Below, piece after piece: positions 1 to 12,179 of a stretch of 60,000 nucleotides of DNA. The stretch is from Takakia lepidozioides (taxonomy: Eukaryota; Streptophyta; Takakiopsida; Takakiales; Takakiaceae). The stretch is from the NCBI GenBank assembly GCA_030704615.1, contig CM060732.1, positions 21,578,001 through 21,638,000 on the forward strand, in the 5' to 3' direction. How positions within the stretch are numbered: the first letter of the stretch is position 1; the number at the start of each line of letters is the position of its first letter. Position numbers and translations under genes: made by a program. The notes beneath the pieces were generated by a model. The model searched no databases. It was given only the letters and a program-made list of their open reading frames with translations, and had not been told where the DNA came from.

Positions 1-986
1 AAAATTGAGCAAACATCCAGACCTACTCCAGCACTAGAGACTGTTAGCACACAATAAATGCAGATTGTCTACAGAACTTTCCTTGGCAGTTGTTGCCCTT
101 GTGCAGTTGTTTTCACCACTATTTATAATTATGCAGAAGGTTGTAGCATTGAGAGACATATGTTTTATTAGTATGAAATTGTAACAAGTAGCCTTCGAGA
201 GAGTATGTGTGGACATAGAGTAGATTTGCAATTGGCCAAGTTTTCCGAGGGTATAAGACATTTTAGATCCAAACTAGGATTTAGACATTGGGAATCCCCA
301 ATTTGCTAAGCGAGCTTCTAAATGACAATCTTGAGTTGGGTGAGGGAATATGCTCTCTTTTCTTCAACAAAATTAAGATAAAAAAAAATCCTAGAGGAAA
401 TAAACTTTTCCCATTTATGAACCTGCATCAACTTCTCTTTGGCTCTTAGATTCTGACTTGGTAATAAAAAGAGTTTTGTCTGGTAACAACATAACAAGCT
501 CACCCAGCTCCAGCCCAACGATTCATCAACAGGTCAGGGACTAATTTCTGGGCAGCTCACACACATCAGACTTTGATGTTATTTGTGGGGCCTTTAGACT
601 TCCATTTGACTTCTAAAGTATCTTATTTCCTTCTTTCTTTACTTATAAAGCTTTAGGTGTTTTGTAGCAAGTTCTCAGATCACACATAAGGTTCTAGAAG
701 CCTTTACTTTTATTATCTGAAAAGGTCTCTTCTAACTTTGCAACTGTGTCTTCAGGTGCATCAATTGGACAAACAGACCAGTGGAGCTATTGTTGTAGAG
801 ATCTGCAGTGGTGTCATAAGCACTCATTTTTTTTTTTCTTCTTGCTTCTAGCAACCTTTATAGCTAAGCTGCCAAAAGTATCCATGACTACTTTATCGCC
901 CATTTCCTTAAAAGCTGGCAAAGTGACATCCTCACACAACATTTCATCATCTGCCGCTATTTCATTGTCCACATCTGTAAGTGCAC
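1..986. other. unassigned flank left of the first Copia element
   Basis: I see no gene here. Short open frames occur on both strands, but none has recognisable motifs or credible splice context. The tract is AT-rich with several T runs. It is the insertion target of the Copia element that begins at 992, since the last five bases (TGTCT) are duplicated on the far side of that element. Confidence 0.5.
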
Positions 987-991
987 TGTCT

Positions 992-1262
992 TGTAGAAAC
1001 TAGAGAGACAATAGACCATACTTTTCCATTGCACGATACTGATTTCTATACTCGGAGGATCCTCCCAACCATAGAAACACACGCGTTGCGTGTGCTTCAC
1101 CCTCCGTGCTTACTTACAAAAAGTTCATGAGGCACATCTCTTGTGAAAGGATTTATCAACTACCTAACAACCTCTACTTGTGACTATTCAAGTTCAAGTA
1201 GTTTCTTCATATCTTACAGTATACTAAGTTAACTTATCCTCAACTTAATTATCTATTTAACA
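992..1262 (-). repeat. 3' LTR of the Copia element at 992-6215
   Basis: About 271 bp, starting TGTAGAAAC and ending TTTAACA on the plus strand. It matches 5962-6215 over its whole length with scattered substitutions and an extra stretch near its right end. A purine-rich tract (GTGGGAGTG on the minus strand) abuts it at about 1263-1275, the expected position of the polypurine tract. Confidence 0.85.
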
Positions 1263-1349
1263 CTCCCACTAAGTTGGGATGAATTGACTTATACTAACTC
1301 ATGTTAAACTTATGCTCACACTCCTACTAAGTTAGGACAAGTGAAACGA

Positions 1350-2036
1350 GTCTAGGAGCAATAGCGGTTGTCGCTTGCTGGTCCAACTTACAGCTCCAGA
1401 AGTTAAAAGAAAAACCTAACTTGATGTAGATTTCTGCTGTCAAAATCACTAATCCAGTCTGCATCGGTATAACCATGACAAATCACCTGGGATGTGGAAG
1501 AGGAAGGGCTGTTAGAGTGTCATGTGTAAAGTAGTTCACGATTGAGATAGCGAAGGACTCGGTTGATTGTAGACCTGTGAGTAGCTCTAGGATTGGTCAA
1601 ATGTTGTGACACAACTCCAACTGCATAAGCTATGTTGGGTCGCGTGCACACCATTGCATACATTAAAATCCCAATACTCGACTAATAGAGAATTTCAGTC
1701 ATCTTCTGCTTGTTCTTCAGTACTTGGTGACAAGTCTTTAGTTAGTTTGAGGCCAGATTCAAGAGGAATAGTAACTGGTTTACAATCCTCTATGCCAAGC
1801 GTTTAAGTAATCATTTATATACTTAGACTAATTTAATTCCACACTACGTAGGTGACAGGTCATTTTAAATTTGAATACCAAGACAATATTCGATTTCACC
1901 CATAGCAGTCATGTCAAATTCCGTACATAGTTCAGAGCTTTGATTTGTGGTGACTATAACAAAATCATCGATATACAGAGCGCAATTGCCACAAAGAAAG
2001 CTACGTTTTTGACACAAACGTTGGTGTCAGCTATAC
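1350..2036 (-). pseudogene. Copia reverse transcriptase C-terminal part and RNase H remnant
   Basis: The minus strand reads LYIDDFVIVTTNQ near 1930-2000, the YxDD catalytic region of Copia reverse transcriptase. Further on it reads GYTDADW and then SWTSKRQP near 1360-1480, which are signature blocks of Copia RNase H. Reading frames change several times and there are stops. This is the continuation of the reverse transcriptase piece at 3236-3521, from which it is now separated by the GC-rich block, with roughly 60 residues missing at the join. Confidence 0.7.
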
Positions 2037-2139
2037 TACACTCAAAATCGGTTATAGTAAATAGGTGTTAATACGAGCATATCATGCGCGTGGACTCTAT
2101 TTTAAGCCATGTAAGCTTTTATGGAGTTTATATACAAGG

Positions 2140-3235
2140 TTAGCCACTACTACGTTTAGGGGGGTTTAACGACGCCTCTCCCCCCGTGGCGCCTCTCCCG
2201 TGCAACGCCTCCGCCGCGCCCCCACCTTGTATAATACCAAAATCCACAAAAGGCCAAGTCCTACAATGCGACTCCTCAAACGTCGCATCTGAGTAAAATT
2301 TAAAAAAAATGTCGCAGCTGGTCTGCTACGCACTAGGGGTTGGTCCCTGGTGCGACCTTCCGGACGTCGGTTAGGAGGTTGCGACGCGCGTCATTTCAAG
2401 CACCCCGGAAAACCAAAAAATAAAAATAAAAATGTTATTTTTTAAATGCGACGCCCTGGGCGTCGTTTTTTAGTTTTTTTTTTGGAGAATTTTTGGTTAG
2501 TCATTTTTACCGACACCAATGACTAGATTATTTTTTTGGTTTCTGCAGTAGAAGGTACAGGAAAAGCGACGCCGGAGACGTCGCTTACATTTGAACGACG
2601 TGAGGAGTGTCGCTTTGAGGTCCCAACGAGCAACCGATGTATGCACGAACTACCTTATGTACAATTAAATCGTGTGTTTGTGTGTAAGTTTTGGTAACTG
2701 ATATGTTGGTTAGTGTGAAGTGTATTACTATGTGTATAATCTAGAGGTCTTGAGTTTGCCTAACAACACGCTGAATGATTTAAGAACTCGATATGTGTCG
2801 TCTACTTGCAAACAGATGCTCATGGGTAGGTTTGACACTACGTGGCAAATGTGTGTCTTGCCATTTTTTATACTGTGTGGATCCCACTATTTTTCAAAAT
2901 CCAAAATTCAAAAAAACCTCAATAAGCAACCCCCAGAGCGTCGCTTTTAAAAAACGACGTCCCCCCCCCCCAATGTATGGCTATAGTGACGTCCCGGGAG
3001 TGGGGATCTTCAGTGGGGTTGGATTTGCGGACCCCCCCCCCCCCCCCCCTCCCCCCGGGCGTCGCCTTAAGTCCGGCATCTGCGACGTTCTCATAGCGAC
3101 GCATCCGGCGTCGCAGATTTGCGATTTTCGCGGGCCCAGAAATAGGCGAATAGCGATGCCCAGGGCGTCGCTCGGGCATCGCTACCCCCCCCCCCCCCCC
3201 CCCCCCCCCCTCCCCCCCCCCCTCCCCTGAACGGT
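2140..3235. repeat. GC-rich block with repeated GCGTCGC/GCGACGC motifs, CACTA-like
   Basis: This block interrupts the Copia reverse transcriptase. It contains many short motifs in both orientations (GCGTCGC, GCGACGCC, GACGTCGC) near 2165-2220, 2270-2480, 2565-2620, 2930-2990 and 3055-3180. It starts close to CACTACTACG (about 2145) and ends in long C runs (3036-3055 and 3185-3230). Dense subterminal GCGACGCC repeats and a CACTA start are typical of plant En/Spm (CACTA) transposons, so a non-autonomous CACTA element is the best guess. No matching opposite terminus or 3-bp duplication was found. The C runs may be partly assembly or sequencing artefacts. Confidence 0.35.
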
Positions 3236-3521
3236 GTAATGAGCTTTGTCTGTTTGAACAAAATGTATATGTCTTCATCAATTTCACCAATAGAAATGTA
3301 GTCTTTCCATCCATTTGATGGACTTTATAGTACTCGTATTTAGCAGCAAGGGCCAAAAGAACTTGAATTGAAGTGAGTTTCAGTATTGGTAAGAAGGTTT
3401 CAACATAGTCAATACCTAGAACCTCGGAGTTGCCTCTGGCAACTAAACGTGCCTTGTATTTATCAACCTGTCCATTAGCTTTAGGTTTGATATGAAAAAT
3501 CCATCTACAACCAATCTCCAT
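3236..3521 (-). pseudogene. Copia reverse transcriptase N-terminal fragment
   Basis: The minus-strand translation contains GCRWIFHIKPKANGQVDKYK, then KARLVARG and DYVETFLPILKLTSIQVLLA. These match the conserved start of Copia reverse transcriptase (KWVFKxK, YKARLVAKG, DYxETFSPV). Coding sequence stops at the edge of the GC-rich, C-run-bearing block on the left. It belongs to the element with LTRs at 992-1262 and 5962-6215. Confidence 0.8.
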
Positions 3522-3679
3522 CTATCCATCTAGCAGTTCTTCCAAGAGACAACTTGGTTAAGATTCATGTTTTATTTTTTATTTGTGAGTTATATTCTTC
3601 TTGGACTGCATCATGCCATTGATTGACATCCTCCTTACCGTGGCCACTTTAAGGGTTTCTAGAAATGTTAAAGATATGA

Positions 3680-5270
3680 AGCGTCACACCCTATGGTATC
3701 TAAACATTGAGTAGCAGTTACTAGTTAGTTCTAAACTTGTAGTTATCTGTTACGTTGGTAGGTACACGTGATATAGATGTTAATTGGCATCAAAACAGAC
3801 ATTTCTGCTTGTGTTGTGAATCATATCTTAATGGTATGCTCATAGAAAATATTATATCTCTCTCCTGCAATTATATTGTCTTGTCTTGTCGAGTCTATGT
3901 GATTTGGGCATTGTGACATGGTATTAGAGTCACTTAGAAAGCAAGGCGGAAAGACTATACTAAGTGTCATTTAGAGAGAACTAGATCAATTCATAAGCAC
4001 GGCCGGAGTAGTTAAGAACTTAGGATTAAAACTCTGTTTAATAGAATCTACGTTCGACGGAGAAAACTTCCATATTTGGAAGCTCCAAATGTTATTATTA
4101 GATAGAGATCTTTGGTCCATAGTAGACAAGAGTGAAGTGATCCAAATGCTATAAGAGAGTGGGAGAAGAGAGATGGAAAAGCACGTGCATCAATTCAATT
4201 AAATTTGACTCTCAAATCTTACATGTCAGTCAAGCTACAACATCTAACGCGGCATGAGATCATTTGGTAACAGTATTTTAAACCAAATACGTCACTTCTA
4301 AGCTTTATTTAAGAAGGAGACCGCCCCATTTAAAAATATCTCAATCAGAACATGTAGTAAAGCATGTTAGTAATTTTAGATCATTAATCTATCAATTGGC
4401 AGGGGTAGGGTCTCCTATGTCTGCTGATTAGGTAGTCATCTTATTAGGTAGTCTACCAAAGTCTTTTGATAGCCTAGCCATTTCTCTTAGTAGTTAACAA
4501 GCGGTTAACTATGGAAATGGTGCTACTACAAGAAAAAATGAGGCGAAGAGATTTCGGGGTTGAGACAACTGAGAGTGTTGATTCGTTTGTTGGAAGGAGA
4601 TTAATAGGTCCTAATAAAAAAAAAAGGAGCCTCGGAAGCAAAAAAAAAATAGCAATATGAGTTTTAGTAGTACACCAACCAAAGGGTCGTCAAATAGTTT
4701 GTTAAATAATTCTCTTACAATTAAGAAGAAAGAATTTAAGGGCAAAATTTTTTATTGCAAGAAAGTTGGTGATCACATTTACGAAGGAGTGTAGGAGCAG
4801 AATGGTAGACGGGTAGATGAAGAATGGAGATGGAAAGACCCAAGCTTACTCGGTGGAGGATGCTAATACTATCAACTGTGAAAACTTATTTATTAGAGCT
4901 CTCTCTACTTCTTTATCAAATGATCTTGATGATTGGTATTTTGACCTAGGGGCCGGTTAACATATGACCTCTAACAAATATCTATTTGTAAAGTACAAAC
5001 AATGGGATCTTGTTCATAAGGTTTACTTAGGAGACGACAATAGTCACATAATTCAGGGTCAAGGCCGGGTTTGCTTTATGTAAGAAGGAAGAAAGAAGTA
5101 TATAGATGATGTGCTACATGTTCCAAGATTTACCAAGAATTTACTCTCAGTGAGTAAAATTATTGCAACTTGAGTTTCACACTGATTATTGTCTATTTGG
5201 ACCACTGCTCAAATTGCTATTACTTCCTCTCCAGTTAGTGCTTGAGAGTGAAATGTGGTAGGCCTCTTAA
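3680..5270 (+). mobile_element. nested plus-strand Copia fragment (LTR end, PBS, gag, protease)
   Basis: This fragment lies inside the minus-strand Copia element in the opposite orientation. A GACA end at 3918 is followed directly by TGGTATTAGAGTC (3919-3931), a tRNA-Met-type primer binding site, so the DNA to its left is the end of an LTR. Downstream, the plus strand encodes a Copia gag start (FDGENFHIWKLQMLLLDRDL near 4055-4125), a degraded CCHC region near 4755-4800, and a protease block (WYFDLGAG near 4936-4960). It ends near 5270 after an LLSVSK-like block (about 5140-5160). Integrase, polymerase and the second LTR are missing. Stops and frameshifts are frequent. The left boundary is not precise. 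Confidence 0.65.
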
Positions 5271-5299
5271 ATCTGTTAGGATTTGGGCCTCTTTTCCCA

Positions 5300-5898
5300 C
5301 TATACAAAGCAGTTATCTCTGTTCTCTCCGTACAGTTCTACGGTTCTTTTAGTTTCTTCCTCCAACAAGGGATTTAAGGTCTCATGGAGGGTACCGACTC
5401 GACCGGTCTGAGACATAAGAAGGCTTGCATAGGAGTTGGGCATAAAGCCCAAAAGTGCTCCAGTAGCATCAGCGTCGGACATCTGCCCGCCCGCTATGAC
5501 GAGCTCATTTAGAGAATAACTGAAGCAATCAAAGTGATGCCGAACATTTTCTTACTCAGCCATCTTTAGTGTGAAAAAACGTTGTGTAAGATAATTTGTA
5601 TCGACAACATTGGTTGTCTGAAATCAAGTGTGAAGTAGATCCTAAATTTCTTTGGAGGTTTGCAAGGACTAGTGTACTAATTGTTATCCTTCATACATAA
5701 CAATAGATTAGCTCTTGCCTTAGAATCTTTAATATCCCAGGTAGGCTGATTCGTCGGAGTGATTGGTTTAATTGTGGATCCATCGACATGATCCCACTGT
5801 TATTTTCACTGGAGAAACATCTCCATGCGAATAGACCAGGTTTGTGAGTTTCTATCATCGAATCTATCAAGTAATCGTTCAGGCCTAGTAGAAGCCAT
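5300..5898 (-). pseudogene. Copia gag of the outer element
   Basis: The minus strand starts with ATG at 5898 and reads MASTRPERLLDRFDDRNSQT, then WSIRMEMFL, the usual beginning of a Copia gag. Two in-frame stops follow close together, then IKPITPTNQPTWDIKDSKA. The part at 5300-5482 (ALLGFMPNSYASLL) corresponds to the gag block with a conserved LPxSY-type motif. Frame shifts connect these pieces. The nested plus-strand fragment cuts off the rest of gag to the left. Confidence 0.7.
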
Positions 5899-5945
5899 AG
5901 CTAATGAGTGCTAGAGACAAATGTTTGATCGTCTCGTAGCACTCA

Positions 5946-5961
5946 CAAAGCTGTGATACCA
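5946..5961 (-). other. primer binding site of the outer Copia element
   Basis: On the minus strand TGGTATCACAGCTTTG follows immediately after the CA end of the 5' LTR. TGGTATCAGAGC is the standard Copia primer binding site complementary to initiator tRNA-Met. One substitution is visible. Confidence 0.85.
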
Positions 5962-6215
5962 TGTAGAAATTATAGAGACAATAGACTACACTTTTCCATA
6001 GCACGAACACTGAAGTTCTATATTCAGAGGATCCTCCCAACCATAGAAACACAAACTCTGCGTGTGTTTCACCCTCCGTGTTTACTTACAAAGAGTTCAA
6101 GATGCACATCTCTTGTGAAATGGTTTATCAACTACCTAATAAGCTTTATTTGTGACTATTCAAGTTCAAGCAGTATCTTACAGTACATTATGTTAACTTA
6201 CTTATATATTTAACA
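5962..6215 (-). repeat. 5' LTR of the Copia element at 992-6215
   Basis: About 254 bp, starting TGTAGAAAT and ending TTTAACA on the plus strand, homologous to 992-1262. TGTCT follows at 6216-6220 and matches the bases before the other LTR. Confidence 0.85.
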
Positions 6216-6220
6216 TGTCT

Positions 6221-8890
6221 GGCATCTTCTTATAAGTCAGCTACCAATGCGCATTTGTTTGACCTCTTGATTCTCTCTCAATCTTGTCTGTAGATTTATT
6301 TTTTGCCAACACTGCAGCCTATTCTAGCAAAATGAGAGATGGAAGAGTGCACGTTGGTGAATCCAGAGCAGTATTTTAGTGGAGGAAAGCAAGGACGAAG
6401 GAGCATGGTTGGAAGTGGCAAATGCAATAAGTCTTGATATGATGTTGTGGATGTAATTTGTGAACAGGCGGTTGGTGCTGAAGCAGCAAGTTTCTTATTT
6501 ATTGCTCAAACTATTGGAAGCTACAATTGGAACGAGGTAGGGAATTAAGTATAATTGGCAGACTTGTTGCCACCAGAATGCATGAGGAGTTGAGTTTGAG
6601 GAGACGATGACGAAGACTGTACCTTTGCAGTGCAGCAATTACCCAACGATCGTTATGCAGAAGCAGTTAGATATTATAACGTTGGGAAAGAAGGTTTGGT
6701 GGTGTAGAAGTTAGTAACATTCAACCAACCGCAACTGTGACACCAGTGTCATTATCAAAGGAGAGAGAAGGGGAGTATTAGATGACAATGGATAGTCTGA
6801 AGCTGTAGGCATATGAGAACATGTTAGATATGGCTGAGATGGTGTGTAATTGAAGAAACAGCTTCCTATGGCTTCATTGGCCTACGATTTTGATGTGTGC
6901 TTGTTGAGAGCAATATTGGGAGAGATAGTAGATCAAAACCCTATTAATTTTATTTGTGGCACCAATGTGTTGCCTTGGAATGGAGGAGCACAATAATTTC
7001 TAAGCAAGCGGTTAAGGCATTAGATTTATGATAGAATGTTTGCAGGCACTTCACATGTAGGAGTGGGGCTAGAATAATAATTATTTTTCTATTTGATTAG
7101 AATGAGGTTTAGAAAGCTAAGTAGAAAAGATCGAACTCAGAATGTATACATGTATAGTTATTTTGGGCTTTTATCGAGTAAAATTATGAAATCAGCCAAT
7201 TGGATATAAAATTTGGAATCATTCAAAAATTGGGTCTAAAGATATTTGCAGATGGACAGAATAAAATGGGATGATAAACTCAAAGGCAGACTCAAAATTG
7301 GATGAATAATTGGATGAAGAATGTGGTTGTTAGAGAATTGGGTAGTTAGAATTGGTGAAGTAGTTAGAGCCATTCCAAAGTAGTGATATAAAAAGGGCGA
7401 TTGTGTTGGAGAAGAGGTCATTTGTGGAAGAATGCCAAGGCCCTAGCAGATAGAGAGATGCTAGTTGATTGTTTTGTCAATTTCAGTTCATATAGATAGA
7501 AACTTCGGATGTTAAAAGTGAAAGATGGTGCACAGACCTAAGGAGATAAGGCTCTATAATTCAATAATTGATATTCATGACACTGGTCCCCAGTCAGAGT
7601 CCTTTGCCCATTGGCTACTCTTCAAAGAGAAGAAACAGTTCTTTATTGCCTCCGTCCTGTGGATATTGTAGGGTTTCTTTCTTTCTTTGAAAACTCATTT
7701 CATTTCTTTTGTGACTTGGGGTTTCTTGCCCAGCTCTCCCTTGCTATCTAAGGAATCTTATGGTTTCATCATATATTGGCATCATTTGTTTTCGACATTG
7801 ATTAAGCACAACAACTGCTCAAGAGCCTGACATAGCACCGTGGAACTCCTTGGGAAGTCCAACCAGGGCTAGAAGGTTCCAATCCATTTTTTAATAGATT
7901 GGTCAAGATACCAAGTGGTTGATGATGTAGACTCGTCTGAAATTTGACAATGAACTGCCCCGGCTCTGCTTGTGGCACAGTCATTATGTGTGGGCTTCTT
8001 ACGGCGCAACTTATAAGGTCAAATACTCTTCTTAGTTGAAAATTTGCGTACTTGTTGTGATCTTCCATTCTGGACAGTATGTTTCTATATGGATCGATTG
8101 TAACATACAAGGCTGACCTCGGTTGTTTACTTAAGTATTGTCAGCTTCAAACTGTCAATATACTTGCAGCCAATCAGCTTTTCAGTACAAGTGGAGAGGG
8201 ACAACATATATTTGCTGGTTTGGGGATTATCTTCTATACACTCTCATTGTTATAAGGCCTCCTGCTAACTTGAGCTCGCGCTCCTATCAGTGAAGCTGGA
8301 ATCATAATCTAAGAATAAAGGAATAACTAGTGTGTCCACATTTTCGTACTCGATATCAGCTGAGATTTCTCAGTACAACCACCAGGGGTGGGTCTGCCAA
8401 GTGCTCAAGTTGAGACAACCTCGTGAACCATAAATTATAATATAAATCAAAACAACCTTCTCATTTTTGGGCCAGAAAAGATATTTATTGTGAACATTGG
8501 AGTGTACAATTTGTGGAATTTTTGTGGTGGAATGTAGGAGAGAATAAATTGATAAATCATTGAATTACTACTTGGTTGTGTAAAATCGATGTAGAATTAT
8601 TTTAGAATTGGAATAGAAACTGGAAAGTTCAATGTAGAGAAGGACAATTACTATGGTGATTACAAAATGATTTAGATAGAGTTATATCTGAGTATAGAAA
8701 GAGATTTTGGATCTGAAATTGGAACATAAGTATTAGAAATGCAGACCAAAGGATAATTTGATGGTTACTACGTAGATTAGAATACATTTGATCATGGCAT
8801 AGCTTTTCATTGGGTTGTTTGGATGCTTTCAGTGAGAACGAATCCGTAGAGTTAATTAGACCCTTTAATCTAATTCGAAACTCCATAATA
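6221..8890. other. unassigned AT-rich DNA
   Basis: About 2.7 kb without a recognisable gene, repeat end or RNA gene. Open frames are short and without known motifs on either strand. It is probably very old repeat debris or intergenic DNA. Confidence 0.45.
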
Positions 8891-8894
8891 ATCT

Positions 8895-10563
8895 ACAGGC
8901 TACTCATTATGGTACATCATCTCTCTCGACTACACCTCGCAACTCTTCATCAGTAGTTGCTCATGGTTCTCGGAGATCTGAGCGATCAACTAAAGGCACT
9001 TCGAAGTCTAATAAATTTAGAGATGATAACTTTTATGCTTCCGCATTTTTGGCTTCAGGTTTTTCTGATCCTTCCACTGTTTCTTAAACATTGGCTAGTC
9101 CTCGTGCTGCACAGTGGAGAGTCGCCATTCAAGGAGAGTAAAACTCATTACTTGAAAATAAAACCTAGCAACTAGTTGAGAGACCGGAAGAGACCACCCA
9201 ACATATCCGTGGTTACAAACAAATGGATCTTTTGTAAGAAATACAATTCAGATGGGACTCTTGCCAGGTTTAAAGCTCGATTGGTGGCTTAAAGCTACAC
9301 CCAAAAGGAAGTAGTCCAACATAAACACCACTTGTTGTTCCAGTTGTTCTAGGTCTTTATGGTGATGATCTACTATTGGTCTCCAAAAATCAAATTTTTT
9401 TGGATGAAGCAAAATCTATTTTGGCTCAAGCGTTCCATATGAGCAACAATGGTGATCTCAAGTACATCATGGTATCCAGCTCAAACGCAATCATCCTACT
9501 AAGAAAAAATTTAGCTAGTTTATGTCTGATCCTGGCCAATTGATACTAGAGACGATAATTGGTTATCTCTTGCGGGAGATACGACGAAAAACTAGTGGTA
9601 CATCTGTAACAGATAAACAGATAACTCTTTACTACAAACAAAGAGTTTGAAATGGTCGACATGAGACCTCTCCAGTATTGCCTTGATATCCAAGTTCAAC
9701 GGAATAGGGAAACCAAGACAATTCACTCACATCAACACAAGTATTTAACTGAAGTATTGAAACGGTACCATATGGAAAATGCGAAACCAGTCAGTACTCC
9801 AGTCGAGGTTGGGGTAAAGCTAACACGCTCAAATGAGCGACAAACAGAGACTGAAGAAGAGGATACGATGACATTTCCATATCAGTCGGCTGTGGATAGC
9901 TAATCTAATGTATGCTATGGTTAGCACTAGACCAGATATCAGTTTTGTAGGAGTTGTCTCTCGACATCTTTCAAAACCCAACAAGCACCATTGGTCGGCG
10001 GTAAAACGTATCATGCGATACTTATAGAGAACATTAATCCAAGTGATCACATATCAAGGTAGTCTGTCTAAGGAAGATCACATGGAACTTATAGGCTATA
10101 CAGATGCTGACTGGGCGGGAGATGCAGATGACAGAAGATCTACAACTGGATATTGTTTTAAATTGGCAGGGGGACCAATCAGTTGGAGCAGCAAGAGACA
10201 AAACACAATCGCTCTCTCGAGTACGGAGGCCGAGTATATGGCGGCGACACATACAGTGAACAAAGCCATTTGGCTTCAATCATTGTTGGCAGATATGGGA
10301 GAAGCATAGGAACGGTCTACAGTTTTATACTGTGATAATCAAAATGCAATTGCACTTACACTTCATCCCAAGTATCATGCGCGTACCAAGCATATTGGTA
10401 TTTATTATCATTTTATCAGGGAGAAGGTGACGTCTAAAGAGGTAGTGCTACAATACTGCTCAACTGAAGAAATGATTGTAGATGCCTTCACCAAAGGACT
10501 TCCGAAGGACAAACATAACTGGTGCCGAGAAGCAGCAGGAGTTAGTGAGAATCTGAAGGAGGC
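8895..10563 (+). pseudogene. Copia pol remnant (reverse transcriptase to RNase H)
   Basis: The plus strand reads RRSERSTKG, then AAQWRVAIQGE, VTNKWIFCKKYNSDGTLARF and KARLVA: the linker and start of Copia reverse transcriptase. After an internal deletion it reads LYGDDLLLVSKNQ (about 9355-9395, YxDD replaced by YGDD). RNase H follows with RPDISFVGVVSRHL, GYTDADWAGDADDRRSTTGY, ISWSSKRQNTIALSSTEAEY and FHARTKH-type blocks to about 10,560. Stops and frameshifts are spread through it. Gag, integrase and LTRs are not present. It ends abruptly where a second Copia fragment begins near 10,570. Confidence 0.8.
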
Positions 10564-10569
10564 TATGCT

Positions 10570-12179
10570 GGAAAGGTAATAAGCCCAACCTTAGTCATCT
10601 CAAAGTTTTTGGTTGTAAGGCTTTTGAACATGTTCATGATGACATGAGGAAAAAACTTGAGCCGAAGTCCATCCGATCTCAATTTATTGGGTATGGTGAA
10701 CACGATGGCATCAAAGGTTATAAACTATATAATTGGGCTACCATCATTCAGTAGGGATGTGATCTTTGACGAAAATTCGGTGCTTATGCCTAAACGTTCA
10801 AGTGTTCTTCCCTCTGAATCAACTCATATTCATGAGACAAATCAATTACCAATTATGGATGAATTACGAGGCCATACCTACAATTTTGAAGGTATGGCTT
10901 GTGGCAAGAGGGTTTATTCAAATAGAAGGTCTCGATTATGGTGAGACTTTCTCTCCTGTGGTTAAGATCACTTCTCTCCGCATTCTGATTGCCTTATCTG
11001 CAATTAATGATTATTATATATATCAACTTGATGTTCAAACGGCCTTCCTTCACGGACAACTTACCGAGGAAATCTACATGCAACAATCACCCGGGTACGT
11101 TCCAATAGACCAAGAAAATAAAGTCTGCAGATTATTGAAAACCTCTATGGGTTGAAACAGAGTCCCCATATGTGGTATGTGCGATTCAACACTCATCTCT
11201 TGCATACAGGCTACACTCCGTGTCATGGCGATACCAATATTTATATTCGTAGGACGAAAGATGGAACTTTTCTCCTCCTAGGTCTCTACGTTGATGACTC
11301 CGTGATTATTTCCCTTTATCTTATTGCCTCAGTATACAAGTGGTGCGTAACAGGTCCAACCAGTCCATTTTACTCACTCAAGAGAAGTGTATTTCTAATA
11401 TCCTTACAAAGTATAACATGACATACAGTAAGCTGTCACTACTCCAATGGTTTTTGGTGCTAAACTCACTAATTAATGAGTCCCCTCACTCCTACAGAAC
11501 AGCTTGAGATGAAAGATGTCCCATATGCCAATGTTATTGGCAGTCTCATGTACTTGGTCAACAATACTCGACCTGACCTTACATTTGCGGTTGGCCATTG
11601 TGCTCAATTTATGGCCAATCCGGTTCCTCTACATTGGGCTGCTGTTAAACGGATCCTTCGATACTTAAAATATACTAGTAAGTGGGGTCTTCACTACTCT
11701 GCAGGCGCCAAACAAGATGTTGACTGGGCAGGAGACCCAAACTCTCGGAAATCCACCTCTGGATACGTCTTCTTACTTGGGGGCTGGGGAGCGATATAAT
11801 CAATCTACCGTTGCTCTCTCATCTACCGAGTCTGAGTACATAGCTGCTGCCAAAGAGGCCATCTGGCTCCGTTACATGTTTAAGGACTTGGGGTTTGAAC
11901 AACCTGAAGCATTATCACTTCATTGTGTAAACCGTGCATTGCCTTGACATTAAACCCTCACTTTCACGGTCGCACCAAACATATCGAATTACGGTATCAT
12001 TTTCTTCGAGAGAAGGTGGAAAGCAAGGATCTTGCGTTACATTATCGTCCCACTGAGGAAATGTGGGCTGATATACTCACGAAGGCTCTCCCAAAACCTA
12101 AGCATGACATTTGCTGTCATGAAATTGGACTAAGAAATTCAATAAGTTCTTAAATCTAAATGTTTTAATTAAGGGAGGG
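10570..12179 (+). pseudogene. second Copia pol remnant (integrase C-terminus, reverse transcriptase, RNase H)
   Basis: This fragment begins with NKPNLSHLKVFGCKAFEHV, the C-terminal part of a Copia integrase, followed by FIGYGEHDGIKGYKLYN and SRDVIFDEN. Reverse transcriptase follows at 10,890-11,420 with DYGETFSPVVKITSLRILIA and LLGLYVDDSVII, which retains YVDD. RNase H follows at 11,476-12,150 with RPDLTFAVGHCAQFMANP, then VALSSTESEYIAA and RTKHIELRYHFLREKV. The polypurine tract AAGGGAGGGT at 12,170-12,179 leads into the 3' LTR. Several frameshifts and stops make it non-functional. Confidence 0.82.

Larger units (their letters stand above)
992..6215 (-). mobile_element. complete but decayed Ty1/Copia LTR retrotransposon, minus strand
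   Basis: Both LTRs are visible (992-1262 and 5962-6215), each with TG...CA ends on the plus strand. The flanking five bases are identical, TGTCT at 987-991 and at 6216-6220, as expected for a target-site duplication. Read on the minus strand the order is 5' LTR, primer binding site, gag (from about 5898), reverse transcriptase (3236-3521 and about 1900-2035), RNase H (about 1350-1500), polypurine tract and 3' LTR. All coding parts carry stops or frameshifts. A plus-strand Copia fragment (about 3680-5270) and a GC-rich block (about 2140-3235) lie inside it and separate its coding parts. The LTRs have diverged by substitutions and small indels, so the insertion is old. Confidence 0.88.

Noticed and set aside
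2793-3230. A 145-codon plus-strand open frame through the C runs
   Set aside because: It encodes mainly proline from the C homopolymers and lies inside a repeat block within a Copia gene.
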